NCBI GenBank assembly: GCA_004017275.1
Contig: SAKE01000003.1
Coordinates: 202,299-266,298, forward strand
Length of the DNA stretch: 64,000 bases
Reading direction: 5' to 3'
Origin: Mesorhizobium sp.
GTDB lineage: Bacteria; Pseudomonadota; Alphaproteobacteria; Rhizobiales; Rhizobiaceae
Shown piece by piece: positions 37,951 through 47,438 of the stretch. A program made the translations under genes and the position numbers. Position 1 is the first letter of the stretch. Each line of letters opens with the position of its first letter. The notes beneath the pieces were generated by a model. The model did no database searches and was not told the origin of the DNA. It was given only the letters and a program-made list of their open reading frames with translations.

Positions 37951-38934
37951 ATGGCGCGTGTCATTTCGGTCGAGGCCGAGCGTTTTCCGATCGCCGGAAC
38001 CTTCACCATTTCGCGCGGTTCCAAGACCGAAGCCGAAGTGATCTCCTGCACGGTCAGCGAAGGCGGCCACATTGGCCGTGGCGAATGCGTTCCCTACAAG
38101 CGCTATGGCGAGACCATGGACGGCGTGCGCGAGGCGATCGAGGCCATGCGCGACCGGATCGCCGGCGACATCAGCCGCAGCTCTTTGCTCGAAGCCATGC
38201 CGGCCGGAGCCGCCCGCAACGCCATTGACTGCGCGCTGTGGGATCTGGAGGCCAAGCTGAGCGGTAAGCCGGTGGCATCCAGCGTTTGTGCCGCTTCACC
38301 GCGGCCGCTCGAAACCGCCTACACGCTGTCGCTGGGCGAGCCGGATGCGATGGCGGCGCAAGCCCACGCCAATGCGGCGCGGCCGCTGCTCAAGGTCAAG
38401 ATCGGCGGCGATAACGACATCGACCGCATCCGCGCCGTCAGGCAAGCGGCACCCGGCAGCCGCCTCATCCTCGACGCCAATGAGGGCTGGATCGACGACA
38501 ACATCGTTGCGAACCTCGCCTTTGCCGCCGAGCAAGGCATCGCACTGATCGAACAGCCGCTGCCGGCCGGCCAAGACGAAATCCTGCGCCATATCGCGCA
38601 TCCCGTGCCGATCTGCGCCGATGAAAGCGTGCACGAGGCAAAGAACCTAGCCTCGCTTATCGGCCTCTACGACGCCGTCAACATCAAGCTCGACAAGTCG
38701 GGCGGGCTGACCGCGGCATTGGTGCTGCGCGATCGCGCCCGCGAACTGGGGTTCGGCGTGATGGTCGGCTGCATGGTCGGCACGTCGCTGGCGATGGCAC
38801 CGGCGGTGCTGCTCGCCCAGGATGCCGATTTCGTCGACCTTGACGGTCCCCTGCTGCTTGCCCGCGACCGCGTGCCTGGCCTTGTCTACCAGGGATCGCT
38901 GGTGTCACCGCCTGATGCGGCGCTCTGGGGCTGA
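37951..38934 (+). CDS. Dipeptide epimerase-like enolase-superfamily enzyme (possible DgcA)
   Basis: A 327-residue enzyme of the muconate lactonizing/enolase superfamily. Catalytic and metal-binding motifs are in order: LLKVKIGGD (Lys), LILDANEGW (Asp), IEQPLPAGQ (Glu), ICADESVHE (Asp/Glu) and NIKLDKSGG (second Lys). These fit L-Ala-D/L-Glu epimerase and the related N-acetyl-D-Glu racemase DgcA. No DgcN partner gene is adjacent, so the substrate stays open; peptidoglycan peptide recycling is one possibility. It is divergent from mlaE (76 bp), and its last 30 bp overlap the convergent MFS gene. Confidence 0.85.
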   Translation: MARVISVEAERFPIAGTFTISRGSKTEAEVISCTVSEGGHIGRGECVPYKRYGETMDGVREAIEAMRDRIAGDISRSSLLEAMPAGAARNAIDCALWDLEAKLSGKPVASSVCAASPRPLETAYTLSLGEPDAMAAQAHANAARPLLKVKIGGDNDIDRIRAVRQAAPGSRLILDANEGWIDDNIVANLAFAAEQGIALIEQPLPAGQDEILRHIAHPVPICADESVHEAKNLASLIGLYDAVNIKLDKSGGLTAALVLRDRARELGFGVMVGCMVGTSLAMAPAVLLAQDADFVDLDGPLLLARDRVPGLVYQGSLVSPPDAALWG

Positions 38935-40119
38935 GCGCGCCGCAAGCCCGATCAGCACCAGTCCAATCAAGGCGATCGGGATCATGGCAAAGAAGCCGTC
39001 GACGCCGAAGCGGTCGTAAAGCGGACCGGACGCCAGTGTCACCACTGCCATGAAGAAGCCGTTGGAGAAATAGGCGATGCCTTGCGCGGCACCGGTCCGC
39101 TCCTCGGAGACCGTTTCGCCGATCATCTTCTGCAGGCCAATCAGCACCAGCGCCACCGAGACCGAGTGCAGAGACTGGACACCGAAGAAGCCGGGAATGC
39201 CGAGGCCGAGCGGCCAGACCAGCGGAAAGGCGACCCAACGCACGATCGAGCCGATCCCCGCCATCACCATGATCGACACGACGGAGAACCGGTCGAAAAA
39301 GCGGGTGAACATCATGAACATGCCGACTTCCGACACCACGCCCCAGGCCCATAAGAGGCCGACAACCGAATCGCTGATGCCGATCGATTTCCAGTAGATG
39401 GAGACGAAGCCGTAGAGGAATGCGTGGCTGGCCGTGATGACGCCGACGCCGATGGAGAAATACAGGAAATACGGGTTGAGAAGCTTCGGTGCCGAATGCT
39501 GGATGTCGGTGGCCGATAGCGGTGAGGCGCGCCGCGGTCGGCCAAGACGGGGTGCTGCCAGGCCGGCGGCAAGGGCCGCGACAAACGCCACGAGAATGAT
39601 GACCGGAACGGCCCGCGAGCCTGATGCCGACAGAATGAAGCCGCCCGCGACATTGGCGAGAAGATAGGAGATCGAGCCCCATTTGCGCATGCTGGTATAG
39701 TTCGACCCGAAGCGGCGCACCCCCGAAAGCGCCAGCGAATCGGCAATCGGCGAATGCGGCGTCCAGACAATGGTCAGCACCAACGATACCGCCAGCACCA
39801 TGGCATAGGTCGGCGTCAGGAAATAACCTGCCGACAAAAGCAGCGACGCAGCCACCAGCGCGACGTAGACATCGGCGCGGTCCCTGGCCCGGTCGGCCAG
39901 TGCGGTCAGCAGCGGCGTCGTCACCACGCGCAGGAACATCGGCGCAGCCAGAATGACGGCGATCTGCTCGGCATGAAAACCCTCGCCCTGCAGCCACAGC
40001 GGAAAATAAGGCACATGTGTTCCGAGCGGCACGAACAGCGTGGCGAAGATGAGGCTCATGCGCAGTTCGAAACGGCGCGGCTTGACGAGTTGTTCGGGCG
40101 AAAGCGGCGGCAGGGACAT
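38905..40119 (-). CDS. MFS transporter, phenylpropionate/galactoside permease-like
   Basis: A 404-residue, 12-helix transporter of the HcaT/MFS_1-like group: FVPLGTHVPYFPLWLQGEGF, IAVILAAPMFLRVVTTPLL, RKWGSISYLLANVAGGFIL and SERTGAAQGIAYFSNGF-like features (EERTGAAQGIAYFSNGFFMA). The substrate is unknown. The ATG at 40119 is preferred to an in-frame TTG at 40131. Its stop lies inside the end of the convergent epimerase gene, overlapping by 30 bp. Confidence 0.82.
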   Translation of the reverse strand: MSLPPLSPEQLVKPRRFELRMSLIFATLFVPLGTHVPYFPLWLQGEGFHAEQIAVILAAPMFLRVVTTPLLTALADRARDRADVYVALVAASLLLSAGYFLTPTYAMVLAVSLVLTIVWTPHSPIADSLALSGVRRFGSNYTSMRKWGSISYLLANVAGGFILSASGSRAVPVIILVAFVAALAAGLAAPRLGRPRRASPLSATDIQHSAPKLLNPYFLYFSIGVGVITASHAFLYGFVSIYWKSIGISDSVVGLLWAWGVVSEVGMFMMFTRFFDRFSVVSIMVMAGIGSIVRWVAFPLVWPLGLGIPGFFGVQSLHSVSVALVLIGLQKMIGETVSEERTGAAQGIAYFSNGFFMAVVTLASGPLYDRFGVDGFFAMIPIALIGLVLIGLAARSAPERRIRR

Positions 40120-40243
40120 GAATCGATCCAATCACGCTGCACTCGGCCGGACGGCAACGCGTATCGATCCCTTAACATGGGTGAAAACCGGGCGGAACCG
40201 GTTGGACTAATCGATTGATCCCTGAGCCGAAACGAACTTCGGC

Positions 40244-41059
40244 CTATGCCGCCTGCCCTACCCGGTCTTCGATGAGCAATGGGATAAAAGGCTCGTCCGG
40301 CGCTTCGGGCAACACTTGTGCCCAGGTCAGGATTTCCATCCGGCCGTCGAAATGCTCGACCACCGCCGTGCAGCTTTCCACCCAGTCGCCGGTGTTGATG
40401 TACTGGACATCGCCAAAATTCTCGATGACGGCATGATGGATGTGGCCGCAAATGACGCCATCGACATGCGAACGGCGCGCCTCTTCCGCAAGCATGGTCT
40501 GGAACGAGCCGATGAAGTTCACCGCCTTCTTGACGTTGACCTTGGCCCAGGAAGAGAACGACCAATATGGCAGGCCGAGCAGTTGGCGCAGCCGCGTCAC
40601 CACGCGGTTGACCAGCATCGCCGCGTCATAGGCGTGGTCGCCGAGATAGGCGAGCCAGCGCGCATTGTGGACGACGGTGTCGAACTGGTCGCCATGGATG
40701 ACGAGCAGGCGCTTGCCGTCGGCGGTCTCGTGGATGGCGCGGTCGGCGACGACGATGCCGCCGAAATGCACGCCCTGGAACTGGCGCGCGAACTCGTCAT
40801 GGTTGCCGGCGATGTAGGTGATGTTGGCGCCCTTGCGCGCCTTGCGCAGCAATTTCTGCACGACATCATTGTGGCTTTGCGGCCAGTGCCAGCTCCGCCG
40901 CAACCGCCAGCCGTCGACGATATCACCGACCAGATAGATGATATCGGCATCGTGATATCGAAGGAAATCGATCAGGAATTCGGCCTTGGCCGCCTTCGAG
41001 CCCAGATGGACGTCGGAGATGAACATGCTGCGGAAGGTGCGGGGCTCTTGGCCGGACAT
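40244..41059 (-). CDS. LpxH-like metallophosphoesterase
   Basis: A 271-residue calcineurin-type phosphoesterase. The metal motifs are SDVHLGS, GDIVDGW, AGNHDE, VIHGDQFD and CGHIHHA. COG2908 members include LpxH, which removes UMP from UDP-diacylglucosamine in lipid A synthesis. Many alphaproteobacteria carry LpxI for that step, so this one may act on another substrate. It is transcribed alone, with the divergent SDR gene 119 bp away. Confidence 0.82.
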   Translation of the reverse strand: MSGQEPRTFRSMFISDVHLGSKAAKAEFLIDFLRYHDADIIYLVGDIVDGWRLRRSWHWPQSHNDVVQKLLRKARKGANITYIAGNHDEFARQFQGVHFGGIVVADRAIHETADGKRLLVIHGDQFDTVVHNARWLAYLGDHAYDAAMLVNRVVTRLRQLLGLPYWSFSSWAKVNVKKAVNFIGSFQTMLAEEARRSHVDGVICGHIHHAVIENFGDVQYINTGDWVESCTAVVEHFDGRMEILTWAQVLPEAPDEPFIPLLIEDRVGQAA

Positions 41060-41178
41060 CGCGATTTCACCGTTGCTTTCGCGAGCCTATGCCCCGATTC
41101 ATGCAACAACCGTATGACGGTTGCGATTGGTCCAGCCTAAGGACTAGCTTGCCGCCGGCTTACAAGGAGAAAAACATC

Positions 41179-41958
41179 ATGGATCTCGGCATCAGGGGAA
41201 AGAAGGCCATCGTCTGCGCTTCGAGCAAAGGCCTGGGGCGCGGTTGCGCCATGGCGCTGGCCGAAGCCGGCTGCGACATCGTCGTCAACGGGCGCAACGC
41301 CGAACTGGTGGCGAAAACCGCCGCGGAGTTGCGCCAGCGCTATGGCGTCACGGTGACGGAAGTCGTCGGCGACGTCTCAAGGCCCGAGGTGCAGAAGGCG
41401 CTGCTCGCCGCCTGTCCCGAGCCGGACATCCTCGTCAACAACAATGGCGGTCCGCCGCTTCGCGATTTCCGTACGCTTGATCGCGAAAAGATCCTCGAAG
41501 GCGTCACCCAGAACATGGTGACGCCGATCGAGCTGGTCCAGGCCGTCCTCGACGGCATGGCGGCACGCGGCTTCGGCCGCATCGTCAACATCACCTCGCT
41601 GTCGGTCTATGTGCCCATTCCAGGCCTTGATCTCTCGTCCGGCGCCCGGGCCGGCCTGACCTCGTTCCTTGCCGGCGTGGCCAGAACGGTGATCGACCGC
41701 AACGTCACCATCAACAGTCTTCTGCCAGGCAAGCTCGACACCGACCGGCTGCGCGGCCCGCATGAGGCCGGTACCGTTGAGGACCCTGCTGAGGCTGCCA
41801 CACGCAAGACGCGCATCAGCGCCGATGTTCCGGCCAAGCGGCTCGGCACGCCGGAGGAATTCGGCCAGATCTGTGCCTTCCTGTGCTCCGTCCACGCCGG
41901 CTATCTGACCGGACAGAACATACCGGTCGACGGCGGTCTCTACGTCAGCGCTTTTTGA
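41179..41958 (+). CDS. SDR-family protein lacking the catalytic Tyr and Lys
   Basis: A 259-residue Rossmann-fold protein of the short-chain dehydrogenase/reductase family, closest in style to the BKR_3-type 3-oxoacyl-ACP reductase subgroup. It has a glycine-rich start (VCASSKGLGRGCAMALAEAG), the NNNGG block, Asn113, and Ser140 in IVNITSLSVY. The YxxxK pair is replaced: Ser153 and Arg157 stand where Tyr and Lys are expected (LDLSSGARAGL). It may be catalytically altered or inactive. The ATG at 41179 follows AAGGAG by 9 nt; the frame extends to 41089 but without a ribosome site. Confidence 0.85.
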   Translation: MDLGIRGKKAIVCASSKGLGRGCAMALAEAGCDIVVNGRNAELVAKTAAELRQRYGVTVTEVVGDVSRPEVQKALLAACPEPDILVNNNGGPPLRDFRTLDREKILEGVTQNMVTPIELVQAVLDGMAARGFGRIVNITSLSVYVPIPGLDLSSGARAGLTSFLAGVARTVIDRNVTINSLLPGKLDTDRLRGPHEAGTVEDPAEAATRKTRISADVPAKRLGTPEEFGQICAFLCSVHAGYLTGQNIPVDGGLYVSAF

Positions 41959-42031
41959 TCGACGCACCTGCCCAACGGCGGGACTCATCTGCTATGAAAT
42001 CAGCATAAGCATTTGATAGATCATGACTTTC

Positions 42032-42063
42032 GACGCGCCGCCGGGTAAAGCTGCCGGCGCGTC
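42032..42063 (+). terminator. Hairpin after the SDR gene
   Basis: GACGCGCCG (42032-42040) pairs with CGGCGCGTC (42055-42063), 9 bp around a GC-rich loop. It sits in the 177-bp gap between the SDR gene and malic enzyme. A T-run is lacking; termination is inferred from position. Confidence 0.5.
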
Positions 42064-42135
42064 AATTAGCGTCGCGAAAAACCTCGGCTGCATGCTAAAA
42101 GGGAATCTCCAGGCAGATTTCGAGGGAGCAGCCGC

Positions 42136-44460
42136 ATGGAAGGCGAGACCAAAAAGACGGCACGTTCGGACCTCGACGAAGCCGCCCTCTACTTCCACAA
42201 GCACCCAAGGCCGGGAAAACTCGAGATCCAGGCGACCAAGCCGCTCGGCAATCAGCGCGACCTCGCGCTCGCCTATTCGCCTGGTGTCGCCGCCCCATGC
42301 CTGGAGATCCGCGACGATCCGGCGACCGCCGCCGACTACACGGCGCGCGCCAATCTGGTCGGTGTCGTCTCCAACGGATCGGCCGTGCTCGGCCTCGGCA
42401 ATATCGGCCCGCTGGCCTCCAAACCGGTCATGGAAGGCAAGGCTGTCCTGTTCAAGAAGTTCGCCGGCATCGACGTCTTCGACATCGAGATCGACGCACC
42501 CGGCATCGAGCGCATGGTCGAGACGATCTCGGCGCTGGAGCCGACCTTCGGCGGCATCAACCTCGAGGACATCAAGGCACCGGAGTGCTTCGAGGTCGAG
42601 GAGCAGCTGAAGGCCCGCATGGGCATACCGGTGTTTCACGACGACCAGCACGGCACCGCCATCATCGTCGCCGCTGCCGTGCTCAACGGGCTGGAATTCG
42701 CCGGCAAGACCATATCGGACATCAAGATCGTCACCTCAGGTGCCGGCGCTGCCGCACTTGCCTGCCTCAACCTGCTGGTCTCGCTTGGCGCGCGGGTCGA
42801 AAACATATGGGTCACCGACCGTTTCGGCGTTGCCTACAAAGGCCGCACCGACGAGATGGACCGCTGGAAAGACCCCTATGTGAAGGACACCGATGCGCGC
42901 ACACTGGCCGATGTGATCTCAGGCGCCGATGTCTTCCTTGGCCTGTCGGCGGCAGGCGTGCTGAAGCCGGAACTGCTCCAACACATGGCACCAAAACCGC
43001 TGATCCTGGCGCTGGCCAACCCCAATCCCGAGATCATGCCGGAGGCGGCGCGTGCGGCCCGTCCCGATGCGATGATCTGCACTGGCCGTTCCGATTTTCC
43101 CAATCAGGTCAACAACGTACTTTGCTTTCCTTACATTTTTCGCGGTGCGCTCGACTGCGGCGCCAGCGCCATCAATGAGGAGATGAAGATGGCGGCGGTG
43201 CGGGCAATCGCAGCGCTCGCACGCGAGGAGCCTTCGGACGTCGCAGCGCGCGCCTATTCCGGCGAGACGCCGATCTTCGGACCCGAGTTCCTGATCCCCT
43301 CGCCCTTCGATCCGCGCCTCATCCTGCGCATCGCACCGGCGGTCGCCAAGGCAGCCTGCGACACCGGTGTCGCGACGCGGCCGATTACCGACTTCGCCGC
43401 CTATATCGACAAGCTGAACCGCTTCGTCTTCCGCTCCGGCCTGGTGATGAAGCCGGTGTTCTCGTCCGCCAAGGCGTCGACCGCCAAGCGCGTCATCTAT
43501 GCCGACGGCGAAGACGAGCGTGTGCTGCGGGCCGCCCAGGTGGTGCTCGAGGAAGGCATCGCCGAGCCGATCCTGATCGGCCGCCCGCACGTCATCGAGG
43601 TGCGCCTGAAGCGCTACGGTCTGCGCATCAAGCCCGGCGTCGATTTCGGCCTGATCAATCCGGAAGACGATCCGCGCTATCGCCACTATGTCGACCTGCT
43701 GATCGAACTCGCTGGCCGGCGCGGCGTGACGACGGAGGCTGCACGCACGATGGTGCGCACCGACAACACGGTGATCGCGGCCCTGGCGCTGAAGCGCGGT
43801 GATGCCGATGCCATGGTCTGCGGCCTCGAAGGCCGCTTCGAGCGGCATCTGCGCAATGTCACCCTGATCATCGGCCCGCGCACCGGCGTGAAGGACCGCG
43901 ACCTGTCGACGCTCTCGATGCTGATCTCGCAGCGCGGCATCATCTTCCTGACCGACACGCATGTCTCGGTGGACCCGACGGCCGAGGAGATCGCCGAGAT
44001 GACGGTGCTGGCGGCGGAAGAAATCCAGCGCTTCGGTATCGAGCCGAAGGCAGCGCTGCTCTCGCATTCCGATTTCGGTTCGCGCGATTCGCCGAGTGCG
44101 CTGAAGATGCGGCAAGCGGCGGCGATCCTGGCGCGTATCGCCCCCGAACTGGAGTGCGACGGTGAGATGCATGCCGATTCCGCGTTGTCGGAGCATCTGC
44201 GTCAGCGCGTCTACCCCCACTCCAGGCTGAAGGGTGAGGCCAATCTGCTGGTGTTCCCCAACCTCGATTCGGCCAACATCACGCTGACCGCGCTCCGAAC
44301 CATGATGGATGCGCTGCATGTCGGGCCGATCCTGCTCGGCACCGACATGCCGGCGCACATATTGACGCCGTCGGTCACCTCGCGCGGCGTGGTCAACATG
44401 ACGGCACTTGCCGTGGTCGAAGCCGCCCACAAGGCTCAGGCGGTCGTCAATCTGGGCTAA
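42136..44460 (+). CDS. Malic enzyme with C-terminal phosphotransacetylase-like domain
   Basis: Converts malate to pyruvate and CO2 with reduction of NAD(P), feeding acetyl-CoA when C4 acids are used; important in rhizobial bacteroids. The 774-residue protein has the MaeB layout: a malic N domain (about 15-155; [45 protein letters not shown]), an NAD-binding domain (about 165-400; [29 protein letters not shown]), and a PTA-like domain (about 440-770; [38 protein letters not shown]). Whether it is the NAD (Dme) or NADP (Tme) form cannot be told by eye. GAGGGAG precedes the ATG. Confidence 0.93.
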   Translation: MEGETKKTARSDLDEAALYFHKHPRPGKLEIQATKPLGNQRDLALAYSPGVAAPCLEIRDDPATAADYTARANLVGVVSNGSAVLGLGNIGPLASKPVMEGKAVLFKKFAGIDVFDIEIDAPGIERMVETISALEPTFGGINLEDIKAPECFEVEEQLKARMGIPVFHDDQHGTAIIVAAAVLNGLEFAGKTISDIKIVTSGAGAAALACLNLLVSLGARVENIWVTDRFGVAYKGRTDEMDRWKDPYVKDTDARTLADVISGADVFLGLSAAGVLKPELLQHMAPKPLILALANPNPEIMPEAARAARPDAMICTGRSDFPNQVNNVLCFPYIFRGALDCGASAINEEMKMAAVRAIAALAREEPSDVAARAYSGETPIFGPEFLIPSPFDPRLILRIAPAVAKAACDTGVATRPITDFAAYIDKLNRFVFRSGLVMKPVFSSAKASTAKRVIYADGEDERVLRAAQVVLEEGIAEPILIGRPHVIEVRLKRYGLRIKPGVDFGLINPEDDPRYRHYVDLLIELAGRRGVTTEAARTMVRTDNTVIAALALKRGDADAMVCGLEGRFERHLRNVTLIIGPRTGVKDRDLSTLSMLISQRGIIFLTDTHVSVDPTAEEIAEMTVLAAEEIQRFGIEPKAALLSHSDFGSRDSPSALKMRQAAAILARIAPELECDGEMHADSALSEHLRQRVYPHSRLKGEANLLVFPNLDSANITLTALRTMMDALHVGPILLGTDMPAHILTPSVTSRGVVNMTALAVVEAAHKAQAVVNLG

Positions 44461-44468
44461 ACACGGAT

Positions 44469-44496
44469 TTCGCGGTAAACTGCAGTTAACCGCGAA
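44469..44496. repeat. 28-bp near-perfect palindrome after malic enzyme
   Basis: TTCGCGGTAAACTG (44469-44482) is followed directly by CAGTTAACCGCGAA (44483-44496); 13 of 14 positions are complementary. It lies 9 bp after the malic enzyme stop and 53 bp before the DUF2865 gene. It could be a terminator-like fold, or an operator for the downstream gene since there is no loop. Confidence 0.6.
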
Positions 44497-44549
44497 CACG
44501 GTAGCCTTGCGGGCCAACAGGCGGGTTTGGGCAGGCGGAGTTTGGGCGG

Positions 44550-45767
44550 ATGGCAAGCGGAGGGTGGACGCAGGCGCATGCTGCCGTGCTGCTCGGCCTC
44601 CTGTTGTCCGGGACCTGGGGGATAGCCCAACCGCAGGCCGCCTCGCGGGTTTGCCGCCAGTTGGAAGCCGATCTTGCCGCGGCCTCGCGCGGCGGCGGTG
44701 GCGGTCCGGCGCTGATCCGGAAATACGATTCGGCAATTGCCAGGCAGAATGAGCAGATTTCGAAAGCCCGCAGCCAGGCGAGCCGGGCCGGCTGCGGCTT
44801 TTCACTGTTTGGCCGCAACCTCAATCAATGCGCCGGGCTCAACGCCACCATCGACCGCATGAATGCCAATCTCGATGCGCTGCAAAGCAAACGCGAGCGG
44901 CTTACCGGCGGCGGCGGCTCGCGCCGCGATCGCGGACGCATATTGGCGGCGCTTGACGCCAATGGCTGCCGCGACGACACCGTTGCGCCTCGGCGCGCAC
45001 CCCGGCAGGAAGCGAGCCGCGACGGCGGCAGCGCAAACCTGTTCGACCAGCTTTTTGGCGGCAACCGCCAGCAGCCCGATACGCCGGACACCCTCGACCA
45101 GCCTGACGATCCCGGCGAGGAGCGCAGCGTCCGCCGGGTGCTCAACCAGCCAGGCGTGCCGGACTTTCCGAGCGTCGGCGGTGAATTCCATACCTCCTGT
45201 GTGCGCACCTGCGACGGTTACTTCTTCCCGATGTCGAACTCGGCCTCGGCAGGCGATTTCGAGCGCGACCAGAAGAATTGCGAGTCGAGCTGCCCCGGCA
45301 CCGAGATGCAGGTTTTCTACTCGCGCGGCATCGACGACGATTCGGCCTCGATGACGTCATCCGTCACCGGCCGGCCCTACAGCGAATTGCCGACCGCCTA
45401 TCTCTACAAGCAGCCCGACATGTCGCGTCCGCCGGCTTGCGGCTGCAACGCCGCCGCGCAGGGTTTCCAGATCATCGCCGGCAATCCGCCAAATCCGCAG
45501 CAATCGCAGCCCGAAACGGACTCGGCACCGTTCATTCCAGTGCCAGCTTCCAAGCCCGATCCGGGTGCCGATCCGGAAACTCTGGCCAATCTGGCAGGTG
45601 GGCTCGACCGCGAAGCGATCAAGCGGCTTTCCGCCAAGCCGGTGACGTCCCCGGTGTCCGCGCTGCCACCGGAACAGCGCAAGGTCAGGGTCGTCGGGCC
45701 AACGTTCCTTCCCGACCCATCAGCGGCAATAGATCTGCAAGCTCCGGCCCCGAAGGCAGTCCGGTAA
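44550..45767 (+). CDS. DUF2865 protein, exported
   Basis: A 405-residue exported protein with a signal sequence ([17 protein letters not shown], about 10-27). It has a helical N-terminal section (about 35-120), a charged low-complexity linker, and the conserved DUF2865 block around [20 protein letters not shown] and [17 protein letters not shown], with many Cys suited to disulphides in the periplasm. Family members are common in Rhizobiales; function unknown. Its last 83 bp overlap the 3' end of the convergent gltX gene. Confidence 0.85.
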   Translation: MASGGWTQAHAAVLLGLLLSGTWGIAQPQAASRVCRQLEADLAAASRGGGGGPALIRKYDSAIARQNEQISKARSQASRAGCGFSLFGRNLNQCAGLNATIDRMNANLDALQSKRERLTGGGGSRRDRGRILAALDANGCRDDTVAPRRAPRQEASRDGGSANLFDQLFGGNRQQPDTPDTLDQPDDPGEERSVRRVLNQPGVPDFPSVGGEFHTSCVRTCDGYFFPMSNSASAGDFERDQKNCESSCPGTEMQVFYSRGIDDDSASMTSSVTGRPYSELPTAYLYKQPDMSRPPACGCNAAAQGFQIIAGNPPNPQQSQPETDSAPFIPVPASKPDPGADPETLANLAGGLDREAIKRLSAKPVTSPVSALPPEQRKVRVVGPTFLPDPSAAIDLQAPAPKAVR

Positions 45768-47058
45768 GGGCTGTTCTCAGCGGCATGAACAACGCCTTGC
45801 CCTTGCGGCCGGTCGCTTCCCTGATCTTGCCCGTCCAGTCTTTCCAGATCGTCGCGGCCCAGGGTTCCTCCGGCAGCAGGTCGAAGGCCTGTTGAAGAAA
45901 ATCGCGGTCGTCGTCGGAAAATTCCGGCCTCTCCTGCGGTCCTTCGCGCAGAATACGCCACCAGTTGATCGCATCGGCCAGCCTGTCGAGATTGCCGCGC
46001 ACCGCCAGCCAGAACGGTTCGGCCTGCTCGCCCGAGACGCCGAGCACGATCAGCCGGTCTTGTGCCTCGGTGAACGGCATGTGGTGCAACAGCGACCGGT
46101 TGAGCACGAACAGTTCGTCCGGGTCGAATTTGGCAGCGGATTTCGATGTCGCCGCCGGATCGAAGCGTTCGGCGAGTTCGCCCATATCAGGCACCGCCGC
46201 GACATTCTCCGAGGTGCCGACCAGCACGGCCAATGAGGCGACGGCCATTGGCTCGATGCCATCCTCGCGCAGGCTCTCGATGGAGAGCGCGCCGGTGCGC
46301 TTCGACAAGCCCTCGCCCGACGCCGTGGTCAGGAGGTTGTGGTGGCCGAACACTGGCGGCTCGGCAGCCAGCGCCTGGAACAGGGCGATCTGCACGCCTG
46401 TGTTGGTGACGTGGTCATCGCCACGGATGACATGGCTGACCCCCATATCTATGTCGTCGACGACAGAAGGCAGCGTGTAGAGATAGGTGCCATCCTCGCG
46501 TATCAGGACCGGATCGGAAAGCGAAGCGAGATCAACGGTTTCCTCGCCGCGCACCAGGTCGTTCCAGTGGACCTCGGTCCGTTCTGGCTGTTGCGGATCG
46601 CCTGAGAAATTGGGCAGGAGGAAACGCCAGTGCGGCCGGCGGCCATCGGTTTGGTATTCGGCGATCTGCTCTTGCGTCAGCGTCAGCGCCTCACGGCCAT
46701 AGACCGGCGGCAGACCGCGCGTTCGGCGCACCTTGCGCCTGAGATCGAGTTCCTCCGGCGTTTCGTAGCAGGCATAGAGTACGCCTGCCGTCTTCAGCCT
46801 CTCGACCGCCGCGTCATAGATCTCGAAGCGCCGCGACTGGTACTCGGTGGCGTCGGGAAAAATGCCGAGCCAATGCAAGTCGTAGAGGATGGCGTCGGAA
46901 AATTCCTGCTTCGAGCGGGCAATGTCGGTGTCGTCGAAGCGCTGGATGAAGCGGCCCTTGTTGTTGATGGCAAATAGCCAGTTGAACAGAGCGGTACGCG
47001 CATTGCCGATATGAATGCGGCCGGTCGGCGACGGGGCGAAACGAACGGTAACTGTCAT
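45685..47058 (-). CDS. gltX: Glutamate--tRNA ligase
   Basis: Charges tRNA(Glu) (and, in many alphaproteobacteria, one of two paralogues may handle tRNA(Gln)). The 457-residue class I synthetase has the HIGH-like motif [14 protein letters not shown] (HIGN at 16-19) and the KMSKS-like motif GLSKRTG (250-254), with catalytic domain 1-300 and an anticodon-binding C-terminal domain. The HIGN and GLSKR variants fit the rhizobial GltX1 type. Its 3' end runs 83 bp into the opposing DUF2865 gene. Confidence 0.95.
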   Translation of the reverse strand: MTVTVRFAPSPTGRIHIGNARTALFNWLFAINNKGRFIQRFDDTDIARSKQEFSDAILYDLHWLGIFPDATEYQSRRFEIYDAAVERLKTAGVLYACYETPEELDLRRKVRRTRGLPPVYGREALTLTQEQIAEYQTDGRRPHWRFLLPNFSGDPQQPERTEVHWNDLVRGEETVDLASLSDPVLIREDGTYLYTLPSVVDDIDMGVSHVIRGDDHVTNTGVQIALFQALAAEPPVFGHHNLLTTASGEGLSKRTGALSIESLREDGIEPMAVASLAVLVGTSENVAAVPDMGELAERFDPAATSKSAAKFDPDELFVLNRSLLHHMPFTEAQDRLIVLGVSGEQAEPFWLAVRGNLDRLADAINWWRILREGPQERPEFSDDDRDFLQQAFDLLPEEPWAATIWKDWTGKIREATGRKGKALFMPLRTALTGLPSGPELADLLPLMGREGTLARRP

Positions 47059-47277
47059 GAACGGGGCGTACCGGATGCTTTTGCGATTGACAAGACGCGC
47101 CCCCGCGCTGCCCGGCAGACATAGAACATGGCGGCTGGAATGAAAAGACCGGGCGGTGGACGCCTCAGGCGGCGACCAGGCCGGCGGCGCAGGGCTCCGA
47201 ACTCAGGTTGACAAAAGACCTGACGACAGCCAGTTCGGCAGTTCGGTGTGGCAGCTCTTCATGATAGGAATTTTTTC
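47059..47277. other. Intergenic region upstream of gltX
   Basis: This is the first part of a 380-bp gap. It should contain the gltX promoter on the minus strand, but I could not pick a clear one. It holds a short direct repeat CAGTTCGG at 47231-47238 and 47239-47246. No coding region is convincing. Confidence 0.35.
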
Positions 47278-47360
47278 TTGACTCCTTGCCGTCAGCTATG
47301 GTACATATTTGTCCATGGTGCTGATTTGCGCCAGTGACCCGCCACACAGGCGGGTTTTTC
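47278..47360 (+). ncRNA. Candidate short orphan RNA: promoter, about 46-nt transcript, intrinsic terminator
   Basis: On the plus strand a -35 box TTGACT (47278-47283) and a -10-like TACATA (47302-47307), 18 bp apart, would start transcription near 47314. A terminator follows within 25 nt: ACCCGCC (47337-47343), loop ACACA, GGCGGGT (47349-47355) and a run of five T. Both flanking genes are on the other strand, so this unit serves no visible gene. The RNA would be only about 46-50 nt. A 16-codon frame ATG 47315 to TAA 47365 overlaps it, starting almost at the predicted 5' end. Confidence 0.45.
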
Positions 47361-47438
47361 GTTAATGCTCATCAGCCAACGCGCCGGCGAAGGCTCCGAA
47401 GGAACCCGTTAATCCGAGTTCGTAGCGGTTGAAGGCGA

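Noticed and set aside
34146..38228. Two long plus-strand frames (34146-35915 and 36075-38228) opposite the Mla operon
   Set aside because: They mirror the real minus-strand genes, show no protein-like motifs, and run straight through unrelated genes.
47315..47365. Sixteen-codon frame in the orphan promoter-terminator unit as a regular gene
   Set aside because: It extends past the terminator and has no ribosome site; it is kept only as an alternative reading of the RNA candidate.
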